DNA of 6,709 nt from an uncultured Polyangiaceae bacterium (lineage in GTDB: Bacteria > Myxococcota_A > Polyangia > Polyangiales > Polyangiaceae): positions 1 to 6,709 of the forward strand of contig CALKVR010000581.1 of assembly GCA_938004815.1 (NCBI GenBank), given 5' to 3'. Both the position numbers and the translations under genes were made by a program. Of the stretch, positions 1 to 6,222 are shown one piece after another (the stretch's first letter is position 1; each line of letters begins with the position of its first letter). A model generated the notes under the pieces. That model did no database searches, was not told the DNA's origin, and saw only the letters and a program-made list of their open reading frames with translations.

Positions 1-960
1 CGCGATCTCGCGGCGCACGGCGGCTTCGATCTCCGGGTGGCGCGCGAGGAGCCAGAGCGCGAAGGCGCAGGCGTTCGGCGGGTTGTCGGCCGGCGCGATG
101 AGGGCGATCATCGCGTGGTCGCGCAGCCGCGCGCGATCGACGTCGAGGTCTTGCCGCAGCCGCTCGAGATAGGACGGCGGGCCCTCGGTAGGCGCCGGCC
201 CGGCGAACGCGCGCGCGACGAGGCCGTCGACGAACGCCATGTCGGCGGCGGCCTGAGGGGTGCGGACGTGGCCGCCGGCGACGACCCGGAACGCCCACCG
301 CTGGAGCCGGATCATCGCCTCCGGGAAACGCTCGGCGTCGGCCTCCGTCAGATCGAAGCCGAACGCCCGCGTCGCGAGGCGCGCGAAGATCCGCACGAGC
401 TCCGCGGCGAGGTCGACGGTCGCCCTCTCCGCGGCGAACCGATCCCATGCCTCGACGAACGGCGTCGCCTCGCGGCCGAAGACTGCCGCGTGCCGGTCTG
501 TCATCTTCGGGTGGAACGTCGGCTGCGCGAGCCGGCGCGCGGTCGCCCACGCCTCGCCGTTGCTCGTGAGCACGTTGCGGCCGATGAGCGGCACGAGCCC
601 CTCGCCACGCTCCCAGGCGTCCTGCGTATCGAACATCGCCGCGATGGCGTCCGGGTCCTTCACGAAGACGGTGGCTCGGTAGAGCAGATCGACGCGCGCC
701 ACCGGGCCGACCCGATCGGCGTGGCGAAGAAGGGCGAGGCCGTTCTCGCGGAAAGCCAAGAGGTTGGCCGCGCTCCCGAGGCGGCCGACGGCGGGCATCG
801 CGGGGATCGCTCGATCGAGCGCTCGCCCGGCGGCCAGCGCGAGGCGCACTTCGGCGGCGCGCTCCGAGAGCGCGTCGACGGCGCGGCTCCACGTGCGGGT
901 CAGTCCGCTGGAGGCGCGGAGCGGCGAGGCGGAGCGCGTGGCTTCCATCGGACCGGGCAT
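1..960 (-). CDS. Cytochrome P450, 3' part beyond the left edge
   Basis: Heme-thiolate monooxygenase, probably a soluble bacterial P450; the substrate cannot be told. The 320 visible residues cover the N-terminal part through the I-helix. The segment at residues 56-84 (ENGLALLRHADRVGPVARV and what follows) is the usual P450 beta-1 region. The C-helix motif WxxxR, which contacts a heme propionate, is W138-A-T-A-R142, followed by RLAQPTFHPKM as in the family. The I-helix is at about 284-312 and ends ALWLLARHPEIEAAVRREI, typical of P450s. Its oxygen-activation motif is APADNPPNA, with D292-N293-P-P where most P450s have (E/D)-T-T. The ExxR motif and the heme-ligating Cys lie outside the window. 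The chosen ATG (960) follows the TAG of the upstream remnant by one base, with GGAG 11 bases before it; ATG 948 is the alternative. The frame is continuous with no stop from 960 to 1. Confidence 0.94.
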   Translation of the reverse strand, partial: MPGPMEATRSASPLRASSGLTRTWSRAVDALSERAAEVRLALAAGRALDRAIPAMPAVGRLGSAANLLAFRENGLALLRHADRVGPVARVDLLYRATVFVKDPDAIAAMFDTQDAWERGEGLVPLIGRNVLTSNGEAWATARRLAQPTFHPKMTDRHAAVFGREATPFVEAWDRFAAERATVDLAAELVRIFARLATRAFGFDLTEADAERFPEAMIRLQRWAFRVVAGGHVRTPQAAADMAFVDGLVARAFAGPAPTEGPPSYLERLRQDLDVDRARLRDHAMIALIAPADNPPNACAFALWLLARHPEIEAAVRREIA

Positions 961-961
961 C

Positions 962-1233
962 CTACGCGAAGCTCCGAACGATGCGCGCCTGCTCGAGCTC
1001 TTTCTCGACGACCCTCTGTTGCTTCGCACGCCAATCACCTGCTCGGCGACGACGTCTTTCCGCGCGCGGTTCTGCGCGTAGAGCTCGATCGCGGGAGACT
1101 CGACGTAGACGATGCTCGTGCGTGCGCCGTAGTCGGCGGCGAGCTGCAAGATCGCGCTCCGGCGTTGCTTCGTGACGTTGGTCGCGTTCCACACGAAAGG
1201 CTCGCGCCGCCGGAGGTGCTCGTTGAAAATGGG
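962..1233 (-). pseudogene. 3' remnant of an AAA/P-loop kinase-like gene (frameshifted)
   Basis: Directly after the CbrC stop codon, in the same frame, the translation reads NEHLRRREPFVWNATNVT (from 1224), then QLAADYGARTSIVYVESP and YAQNRARKDVVAEQVI (to about 1033). This resembles the C-terminal half of small P-loop kinases related to T4 polynucleotide kinase (AAA_33-type): the FVWNATN segment, the DYGAR-IVYVE strand and the NRAR arginine stretch. The N-terminal half with the Walker A loop is absent; CbrC occupies its place. After VAEQVI this frame turns into Ser/Arg-rich sequence with rare AGA/AGG codons. The neighbouring frame there gives AKQQRVVEKELEQARIVRSFA and a TAG at 964-962, with normal GC-rich third positions. 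A frameshift near 1020-1045 is therefore inferred. No plausible start codon with a binding site is seen, so I treat it as a decayed remnant. The TAG one base before the P450 ATG suggests the intact gene once preceded the P450 in an operon. Family assignment is from motif memory only. Confidence 0.6.
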
Positions 1234-2304
1234 TCAGTCGCGATCCCAGTGCGCGCGCCGCTTTGCGCAAGATGCGCAGCGAAACGCGTACACGCTCTTG
1301 CGCCCGTCGAGAACGTCGTTGAGGAACGCGTCGGCGTCGTCGACGGGGTCGGGCTCGAAGAGGGCAGCCAGCGTCTGCTCCGGCGTCCGCCCCGACGCTG
1401 CCCCCCATGCCGTCAAGTGGGGCAGCCCGGGCGCACCGACGAAGATCATCGGCCGGCCGCAGCAGAAGTGCCAGCTCTCGCCTTGCCAGGTGCTGTACTT
1501 CGGCGTCCGCAGCAGCTCGTGCATCCATTCGCGCGCGACGCGAAACGACGTCCAGACCTCGTCGCCATCGATCACCGGCGGCATCGGCTCGGTGCCTCGC
1601 GGGTCGAAGCCGTCGGCCGCGATCGTGCCGTGCGTGATGCCGCGCTCCGCGTCTTCGAAGCGGATCATGCCGAGCTCGGTACCGATGGCTCGGTCGACCA
1701 GGCCGGTGCGAAAGCAGCCGTAGCAAGCGCCTTCGAAGCGGACCTCCGCCCAGGCCTTGCAGATCGCGCAGCCGCCCGGCTCGTCCAAGCACGCCGCGCG
1801 CGTCGGCGCCTCCCAGAGAGGAAACGAAAACCCGATGTCGGCCAACGTCTGTTCGGCCGCCGGTGCCGCCGGGTCTCGCGGCCCGTCGCACCCCTCACGG
1901 AGCCGCGACAGGCGGTGCTCGTCGACATCGGCCACGTAGCGCAAGAGCGTGATGTCGAGGACTTGTTGAAGAAGCTCGTCGTCGGCGTAGACCTCTTCGA
2001 CGTTCTCGGACGACTCGAGCAGCTCGGTCAGGTCGGGGCGCATGCCGACGGTGGCGGTGTCACCCCAGAAGAAGCCTTCTTGCCGCGCCGTGGCCTCGAA
2101 GGCGTCGCGGCGGTCGAGGTATTTGTCGTGCGCGACGCGCGCGACATCGACCGCGTCGCGCGTTCGCGCCTCGAACCGCCCGAGCAAGGCGTCGATCTCG
2201 GCTACGAGCCCGTCGAGGTCCGCGACGTCCAGCGCGTTCTCCTCGACGAGCCGCTCGACGATCGCTCGGGCGGCCGCGGTGCGGCTGAATGCTTCCTCGA
2301 CCAT
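1234..2304 (-). CDS. CbrC-family (UPF0167-like) cysteine-rich protein with N-terminal extension
   Basis: A 356-residue protein without signal peptide or membrane segment. The C-terminal 200 residues resemble the CbrC/UPF0167 family, whose E. coli member affects colicin E2 tolerance by an unknown mechanism. Family-like features are: an opening FSFPLWEAP; two CxxC pairs (C179/C182 and C194/C197) likely to bind a metal; the block RTPKYSTWQGESWHFCCGRP at about 266-285, matching the family's TPGY-WQ-W-HC segment followed by FxG; and the closing YAFRCASCAKRRAHWD, matching the family ending with its CxxC (C343/C346). Residues 1-154 are a mainly helical, acidic extension that I do not recognise and that the roughly 200-residue CbrC proteins lack. 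ATG 2304 is chosen; a TTG at 2322 behind a G-rich stretch would add six residues. The gene is divergent from the lipoprotein gene and ends directly against the kinase remnant. Its cellular role is unknown. Confidence 0.7.
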   Translation of the reverse strand: MVEEAFSRTAAARAIVERLVEENALDVADLDGLVAEIDALLGRFEARTRDAVDVARVAHDKYLDRRDAFEATARQEGFFWGDTATVGMRPDLTELLESSENVEEVYADDELLQQVLDITLLRYVADVDEHRLSRLREGCDGPRDPAAPAAEQTLADIGFSFPLWEAPTRAACLDEPGGCAICKAWAEVRFEGACYGCFRTGLVDRAIGTELGMIRFEDAERGITHGTIAADGFDPRGTEPMPPVIDGDEVWTSFRVAREWMHELLRTPKYSTWQGESWHFCCGRPMIFVGAPGLPHLTAWGAASGRTPEQTLAALFEPDPVDDADAFLNDVLDGRKSVYAFRCASCAKRRAHWDRD

Positions 2305-2314
2305 GGGCGGACGA

Positions 2315-2345
2315 CGATACAACGCCGCCCCCCGTATCGGGTTGT
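2315..2345. promoter_or_regulatory. Inverted repeats between divergent genes, possible operator
   Basis: CGATAC (2315-2320) and GTATCG (2334-2339) form a perfect 6-base inverted repeat with a 13-base spacer. An overlapping pair, ACAAC (2319-2323) and GTTGT (2341-2345), is also inverted. The site lies 11 bases upstream of the CbrC-family start, in the only shared upstream region of the two divergent genes, where a repressor could act. Short repeats like this arise by chance, and no clear -35/-10 pair is visible nearby. Confidence 0.25.
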
Positions 2346-2429
2346 TTCACCCGCCAGGGGTGCTGCGGTCGCGGGGCCCGAGGCAGGGTTCGGTCTGGAC
2401 GGAGACATCCATGTCATGACACCCTGGCC

Positions 2430-2451
2430 GAGGGAGGTGGTCGCCTCCCTC
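2430..2451 (+). promoter_or_regulatory. Perfect 8-bp hairpin just upstream of the lipoprotein start
   Basis: GAGGGAGG (2430-2437) pairs perfectly with CCTCCCTC (2444-2451) across the six-base loop TGGTCG. The left arm contains the only strong purine-rich, Shine-Dalgarno-like stretch in the leader, and the stem ends nine bases before ATG 2461. If transcription begins upstream, the stem could hide or space the ribosome binding region. If translation instead starts at ATG 2416, the hairpin is inside the coding sequence and may mean nothing. Confidence 0.35.
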
Positions 2452-2460
2452 ACTCGAGCC

Positions 2461-3756
2461 ATGCGGCAAAAAAGCTCACGCTGGGTGCTCGCTGCTGTGT
2501 TGTCCCTGGGGTGCGGTGCTCGCTCCGAGCTCGATCCGCGTGCCACTCGAGAAGACGGTTTCGGCGGAGCCGGTGCAGGTCAGGGCACAGGCTCTGGTAG
2601 TGGCGCTGCCGGCGAGGGCGGCAACGCTGGGCCTCCTGGGTGCGAGACGGTCACGCTGACCGAGCCAGCGATGACGGAGCAGCCGGTCGGCAGTCCGATG
2701 ATGCTCTCCACGACCTCTCTGACGATGGTCGCCGGCGAGGGCGGGCGTGCCTGCGCCGTCGGACCCATCGGCGAGCAGTCGTTCTCGAGCTACTTTGGTT
2801 CGGTTTGTCTCGACGCGTTCGGTGGGCCGTGGCCGACGAGCCTCGGGAGAATCGACCCGATCGCCGGCGCGACGAACGGCGGCATCCGCGCCACCCTCGG
2901 TGCACCGACGGGGGTGGCGGCGATCACGGGTCAGTCGGGTGGTCCGGCGTCCGCGGTGGCGCAGTTCACCCCCAGCTTCGAGTCGGGGGTGCCCCCGGAA
3001 TGGACGGTGCTCGACGGCAAGAACGCGCATCACGCGAAGTTCCTCACCCGAGCGGGCGACGGGTCATTCTTCGCCGGTCTGACGTTCGAGGCGCCCCCCT
3101 ACGCGTTCCTCGAGCTCCACCACCTCGGCCTTCCCACCCCCACGGTGACCCCTGCGATTGCGTGCGCTGCGACCCACCTCGAAGCCGACGCCGCTGAAGA
3201 TGATGGAACTGTCATCGTGGCTACGAGCTCGGGCCGCACGTTCGGCAGCTGTTCGGACGATGACGGCTCTCCCACCGGGCCGACGCGCCTACAGGTGGTG
3301 GCGGTTTCGGGCCCCGATTCACCCACCCTGCTCTACGAGGAGGATTTCGGTGAGCCGCTCCTCGATGTGCGAATGGAGGATGCCGGGGATGCGGTCTGGG
3401 TGGTCGTTGCGATGACCGAAGCCTTCGCCGTGCGCCGCCTCCTCAAGACCGGTGACCTCGCGTGGTCCGGCGATGGGCTGGCTCCGGACGCGGCAAGTCG
3501 TGTGTTCGATGTTGCCATGCTGGGTGACCAGCTCCTCGTGGCCTACCCACTGCTCCAGTCGTCCGGCTTCGGGCTTCGGGTTGAAGCCATCGCGCCAGAC
3601 GGCGACATTCATCCGCTCGGTGAGTTCGAAGCCGAGCTCGACCCGCTCTCGATCGCGCTCACCACGTCACCGACTGCGGATGCGGTGGTGGTCGCCTACC
3701 GCAACTTCCCTGCCGGACAGGTCGTCGCGCGACGTTTCGATTGCGTCTCCGACTGA
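2461..3756 (+). CDS. Predicted lipoprotein, unrecognised, possibly beta-propeller-like
   Basis: A 431-residue exported protein of unknown function. The start MRQKSSRWVLAAVLSLGC is a short basic n-region, a hydrophobic stretch and a cysteine (C18) preceded by S-L-G, a slightly deviant lipobox. C18 is followed by GARSEL, a beginning I recall from other myxobacterial lipoproteins. Residues 33-60 are a Gly/Ser/Ala linker. The rest lacks a recognised domain but consists of repeated short beta-rich units, for example FDVAMLGDQLLVAYPLL and TADAVVVAYRNFPAGQVVARRF near the C-terminus; this suggests, without proving, a beta-propeller fold. Six further cysteines, the first (C61) at the start of the domain and the last four residues from the end (FDCVSD), could form disulfides outside the cytoplasm. 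The start is uncertain: ATG 2416, with GGAG at 2401-2404, would add 15 residues, but ATG 2461 gives the more normal signal peptide. The open frame extends far upstream only because it lies opposite other genes. It may be co-regulated with the PAD gene 108 bases downstream, but a hairpin lies between them. Confidence 0.8.
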   Translation: MRQKSSRWVLAAVLSLGCGARSELDPRATREDGFGGAGAGQGTGSGSGAAGEGGNAGPPGCETVTLTEPAMTEQPVGSPMMLSTTSLTMVAGEGGRACAVGPIGEQSFSSYFGSVCLDAFGGPWPTSLGRIDPIAGATNGGIRATLGAPTGVAAITGQSGGPASAVAQFTPSFESGVPPEWTVLDGKNAHHAKFLTRAGDGSFFAGLTFEAPPYAFLELHHLGLPTPTVTPAIACAATHLEADAAEDDGTVIVATSSGRTFGSCSDDDGSPTGPTRLQVVAVSGPDSPTLLYEEDFGEPLLDVRMEDAGDAVWVVVAMTEAFAVRRLLKTGDLAWSGDGLAPDAASRVFDVAMLGDQLLVAYPLLQSSGFGLRVEAIAPDGDIHPLGEFEAELDPLSIALTTSPTADAVVVAYRNFPAGQVVARRFDCVSD

Positions 3757-3767
3757 CTCATGGAGCT

Positions 3768-3793
3768 CGCCGACGATCGCCGAGTCGTCGGCG
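3768..3793 (+). terminator. GC-rich hairpin after the lipoprotein gene, possible terminator
   Basis: CGCCGACGA (3768-3776) pairs perfectly with TCGTCGGCG (3785-3793) around an eight-base loop, starting 11 bases after the TGA. It is followed by the palindrome GGCGCCGGCGCC (3793-3804). There is no T-tract, so it is not a classic intrinsic terminator; it could still slow or end transcription, or protect the 3' end of the message. If it terminates, the PAD gene needs its own promoter in 3805-3864, where I see no convincing one. Confidence 0.4.
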
Positions 3794-3864
3794 GCGCCGG
3801 CGCCGACCGGGCGCAAAGAGCGCGAGGGCTCCCCGCCGAATCAAAGCCCTGCTAAGCGCGTCCA

Positions 3865-6210
3865 ATGCCTTGTGGGAAAAGGTGGTCGTACAGGGGCCTC
3901 GCTCTCGTCCTCGCGCTCGGGGGCGCGATCTCCGCGTGCAGTGACGACGCGGGCGAGGGCGGCGGCGGCGGATCCGATCCGGACGGCGAGGACGGCGCGG
4001 GAGCCGCTGGCGGGGACGGCGGCGGTGATGCATCGACGAGCTCGCAGAGCAGCGCGGCCACGTCGAGCTCGCAAGGCGGCGGGGGCGGGGGTCCCCCGCT
4101 GATGTGCACGCCCAACGAGGTCGAGGCGTGCGCCTACAGCGGGCCGGCGGGGACCGAGAACGTCGGGCCGTGCGTCGCCGGTACGCGCGCTTGTCTGCCC
4201 GACGGCTCCGACTTCGGGCCGTGCTCGGGCGAGGTCCTGCCGACCACCGAGAGCTGCGCGACGAGCAGCGACGACGACTGCAACGGGCAGATCAACGACG
4301 GCTGCGCTTGCACGCCTGGGTCCCAGATCGCCTGCTACAACGGTCCCGGCGGGACCCAGAACGTCGGCGTGTGCATCGGCGGGACCGCGACCTGCAACGG
4401 TCAGGGCGACGGCTACGGCCCCTGCGTCGGTGAGGTGCTGCCCGGCATCGAGAACTGCGCGACGGCCGCCGACGAGAACTGCGACGGTCAGACGCCGCCT
4501 TGCCCGATGAACAACCCGGTGATCGACATCCGCGCCGACAACAACAGAAACGGCACGATCGATCTGTCCGACCCGACCGAGGACACGAACGAGAACAACT
4601 GGACGGCGACGAACGGGGCGATTTTCCTCGCGAACATCGATGACGACGAGCTCGCCTGCCCGACGTCGAACCAGACCGACGCGCAGCTCGCCGCGTGCAA
4701 CGACGCGGCCGACTCGGTGACCAACGGGCCGCTCGACCTCGAGGACCTCGCCCGGCTCAAGACCGTCCCGTGGCCGATGGCGCCGTCCGACGCTTCCGCG
4801 ACCATCACCCTCTCGACGAACGGCGGATCGCCGACCACCTTCGTGCGGCTCTTCAAGAAGTCGGGGAACACGTTCTCCAACTTCAACCCATCGAGCGGCG
4901 TCATCTCGGCGGCCGAGCTCCAGGCCGGCGTCGAGCTCGCGATCGAGGCCAAGGACATCGTGCGGAGCCCGTCGACGTGGGACGGCTACGTCACCATCAC
5001 CCTCAACGTCGACGCCGGGTCGGTGAACGGCCAGCCGCTTCAAGACGGCGCGGACAGCGTCGAGATGCGCGTGGCGCCGGTGCTCTTCCGCCACCACCTC
5101 GACGAGACGACGCGGGCTTACGTCACGTACATCAACTCGAACGCCTCGCTCGCCTTCCGAAACGACTTGCAGGACGCCGTCACCGCCGCGGGCGTCCCCA
5201 GCGCGACGACCCAGTTCAGCGTCTCCGACCAGTGGACGCAGGACTTCTTCGAGACGGCCTACATGTCGATGCCGGCGACGAACGGCGCGCAAAAGGTCAT
5301 CCACGTCAACTTCAGGTCGGCCAACTACACCGGCGGCTCGCTCCGCAGCGCCGGGCGTGTGGTGTTCAACGTGCTCCGTGGCGTCGACGTCGCCGGCGCC
5401 GTCGCGTACGACCCGGCCCACCCGAACGGGATGGACACGCTGAACTCGTTCGGCAACCTCGAGACCATTCCGCCGTACACCTACAACAACGTGGCCTGGC
5501 CGAACGGCCGCGTCGTCCGCGGCTCGACGCCGAGCTTCTACCCCGACGCGGTGTTCAACGCGATGGTCGACGCCCAGGACGAACAGAACATGCTGCTCGT
5601 CGACACCGAGTGGCTGCTCGTCGCGCACATCGACGAGACGATCAGCTTCATCAAGGCCTCGTCGCCCAAGGGCTGGGTCATGCTCGCCGGCGATCCGACC
5701 CTGGCGGTGAGCTTCTTCCAACAGCTCCAGCAGGCCGGCTACGGCAACACGGATATGTTCGTCGGCAAAGACTGGTCGGGCGGCGTCTCGGCGCAGATCT
5801 CGGTGACCGAGACGCTGAACGACACGGATGTGATGAACGAGAGCGCCTGGGCCGCGACGCAGATCGACGGCCAGCTGACGACGATCAAGAACGCGACGGG
5901 GCTCACCGACGCCGAGATCGTCACCATCCCGTTCCTGTTCCAGCAGGCCAGCGGCTACTCGGTGGCATTCCAACCCGGCACGGTGAACGGCATCTACCTG
6001 AGCGACACCGTGTTCGGCGCGCCCGACCCGCACGGGCCCACCATCAACGGCGTCGACATCTTCCAGGACGACATGGAAGACGTGCTGGCGCCGTACGGCG
6101 TGTCGGTGAGCTGGATCGAAGACTGGGACCTCTACCATCGGCTCGACGGCGAGGTGCACTGCGGCACCAACGTCACCCGCGCCATCCCATCGAACCCGTG
6201 GTGGAACTGA
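3865..6210 (+). CDS. Protein-arginine deiminase, lipoprotein with two cysteine-rich modules
   Basis: Expected to convert peptidyl-arginine to peptidyl-citrulline with release of ammonia, in a calcium-dependent manner, outside the cytoplasm. The 781 residues comprise: a signal peptide with lipobox I-S-A-C (acylated C25); a Gly/Ser/Asp linker (26-80); two eight-Cys modules (81-213); a PAD middle domain (about 215-400), recognisable by GAIFLANIDDDE at 252-263 and an EF-hand-like DNNRNGTID at 225-233; and the PAD catalytic domain (401-781). Against human PAD4, aligned from memory, the catalytic residues are D460 (in QWTQD; D350), H588 and D590 (AHIDE; H471, D473) and C766 (GEVHCGTNV; C645). SFGNLE (528-533) and the final PWWN also match. 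The PAD N-terminal domain is missing. Ca1 ligands are kept (Q459, E463, F529, L532, E533), while Ca2 ligands are replaced. An in-frame TAA at 3853-3855 limits the start to this ATG, which has no obvious Shine-Dalgarno. It is not related to the Porphyromonas enzyme PPAD. Substrates are unknown. Confidence 0.95.
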   Translation: MPCGKRWSYRGLALVLALGGAISACSDDAGEGGGGGSDPDGEDGAGAAGGDGGGDASTSSQSSAATSSSQGGGGGGPPLMCTPNEVEACAYSGPAGTENVGPCVAGTRACLPDGSDFGPCSGEVLPTTESCATSSDDDCNGQINDGCACTPGSQIACYNGPGGTQNVGVCIGGTATCNGQGDGYGPCVGEVLPGIENCATAADENCDGQTPPCPMNNPVIDIRADNNRNGTIDLSDPTEDTNENNWTATNGAIFLANIDDDELACPTSNQTDAQLAACNDAADSVTNGPLDLEDLARLKTVPWPMAPSDASATITLSTNGGSPTTFVRLFKKSGNTFSNFNPSSGVISAAELQAGVELAIEAKDIVRSPSTWDGYVTITLNVDAGSVNGQPLQDGADSVEMRVAPVLFRHHLDETTRAYVTYINSNASLAFRNDLQDAVTAAGVPSATTQFSVSDQWTQDFFETAYMSMPATNGAQKVIHVNFRSANYTGGSLRSAGRVVFNVLRGVDVAGAVAYDPAHPNGMDTLNSFGNLETIPPYTYNNVAWPNGRVVRGSTPSFYPDAVFNAMVDAQDEQNMLLVDTEWLLVAHIDETISFIKASSPKGWVMLAGDPTLAVSFFQQLQQAGYGNTDMFVGKDWSGGVSAQISVTETLNDTDVMNESAWAATQIDGQLTTIKNATGLTDAEIVTIPFLFQQASGYSVAFQPGTVNGIYLSDTVFGAPDPHGPTINGVDIFQDDMEDVLAPYGVSVSWIEDWDLYHRLDGEVHCGTNVTRAIPSNPWWN
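4105..4503 (+). repeat. Two tandem eight-cysteine MopE-like modules inside the deiminase
   Basis: Residues 81-148 and 149-213 of the deiminase are two copies of a module with a 68-residue period and almost the same cysteine spacing: C81, 89, 103, 110, 120, 131, 139, 147 and C149, 157, 170, 177, 187, 198, 206, 213. Shared blocks are CTP, Y-GP-GT-NVG, GEVLP and an acidic D-(D/E)-x-C-(N/D)-G near the end. The acidic block recalls the repeats of the MopE copper-binding family and similar modules in myxobacterial surface proteins. They probably act as a disulfide-bonded stalk or binding module; metal binding is inferred only. Confidence 0.75.
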
Positions 6211-6222
6211 GAGGACGAGACG

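Noticed and set aside
962..1891. A 309-codon minus-strand open frame overlapping the CbrC-family gene.
   Set aside because: Its main part is Arg-rich out-of-frame translation of the CbrC-family gene. Only the last ~20 codons look coding, and these are explained as the frameshifted end of the kinase remnant.
37..3756. A single + strand open frame of 1239 codons ending in the lipoprotein.
   Set aside because: Up to about 2415 it lies exactly codon-on-codon opposite the P450, kinase remnant and CbrC-family gene, and its translation is Arg/Glu/Val-rich without domains. Only the part from 2461 (or 2416) has a signal peptide and normal composition. It stays open because TTA, CTA and TCA codons are rare in the opposite genes.
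3757..3864. A possible promoter or small gene between lipoprotein and deiminase.
   Set aside because: No convincing -35/-10 pair, no small ORF with a binding site; only the GC-rich hairpin and the in-frame TAA at 3853 stand out.
3955..4100. GGC-rich tract resembling a simple repeat.
   Set aside because: It encodes the Gly/Ser linker behind the lipidated cysteine, which is ordinary in this kind of lipoprotein.
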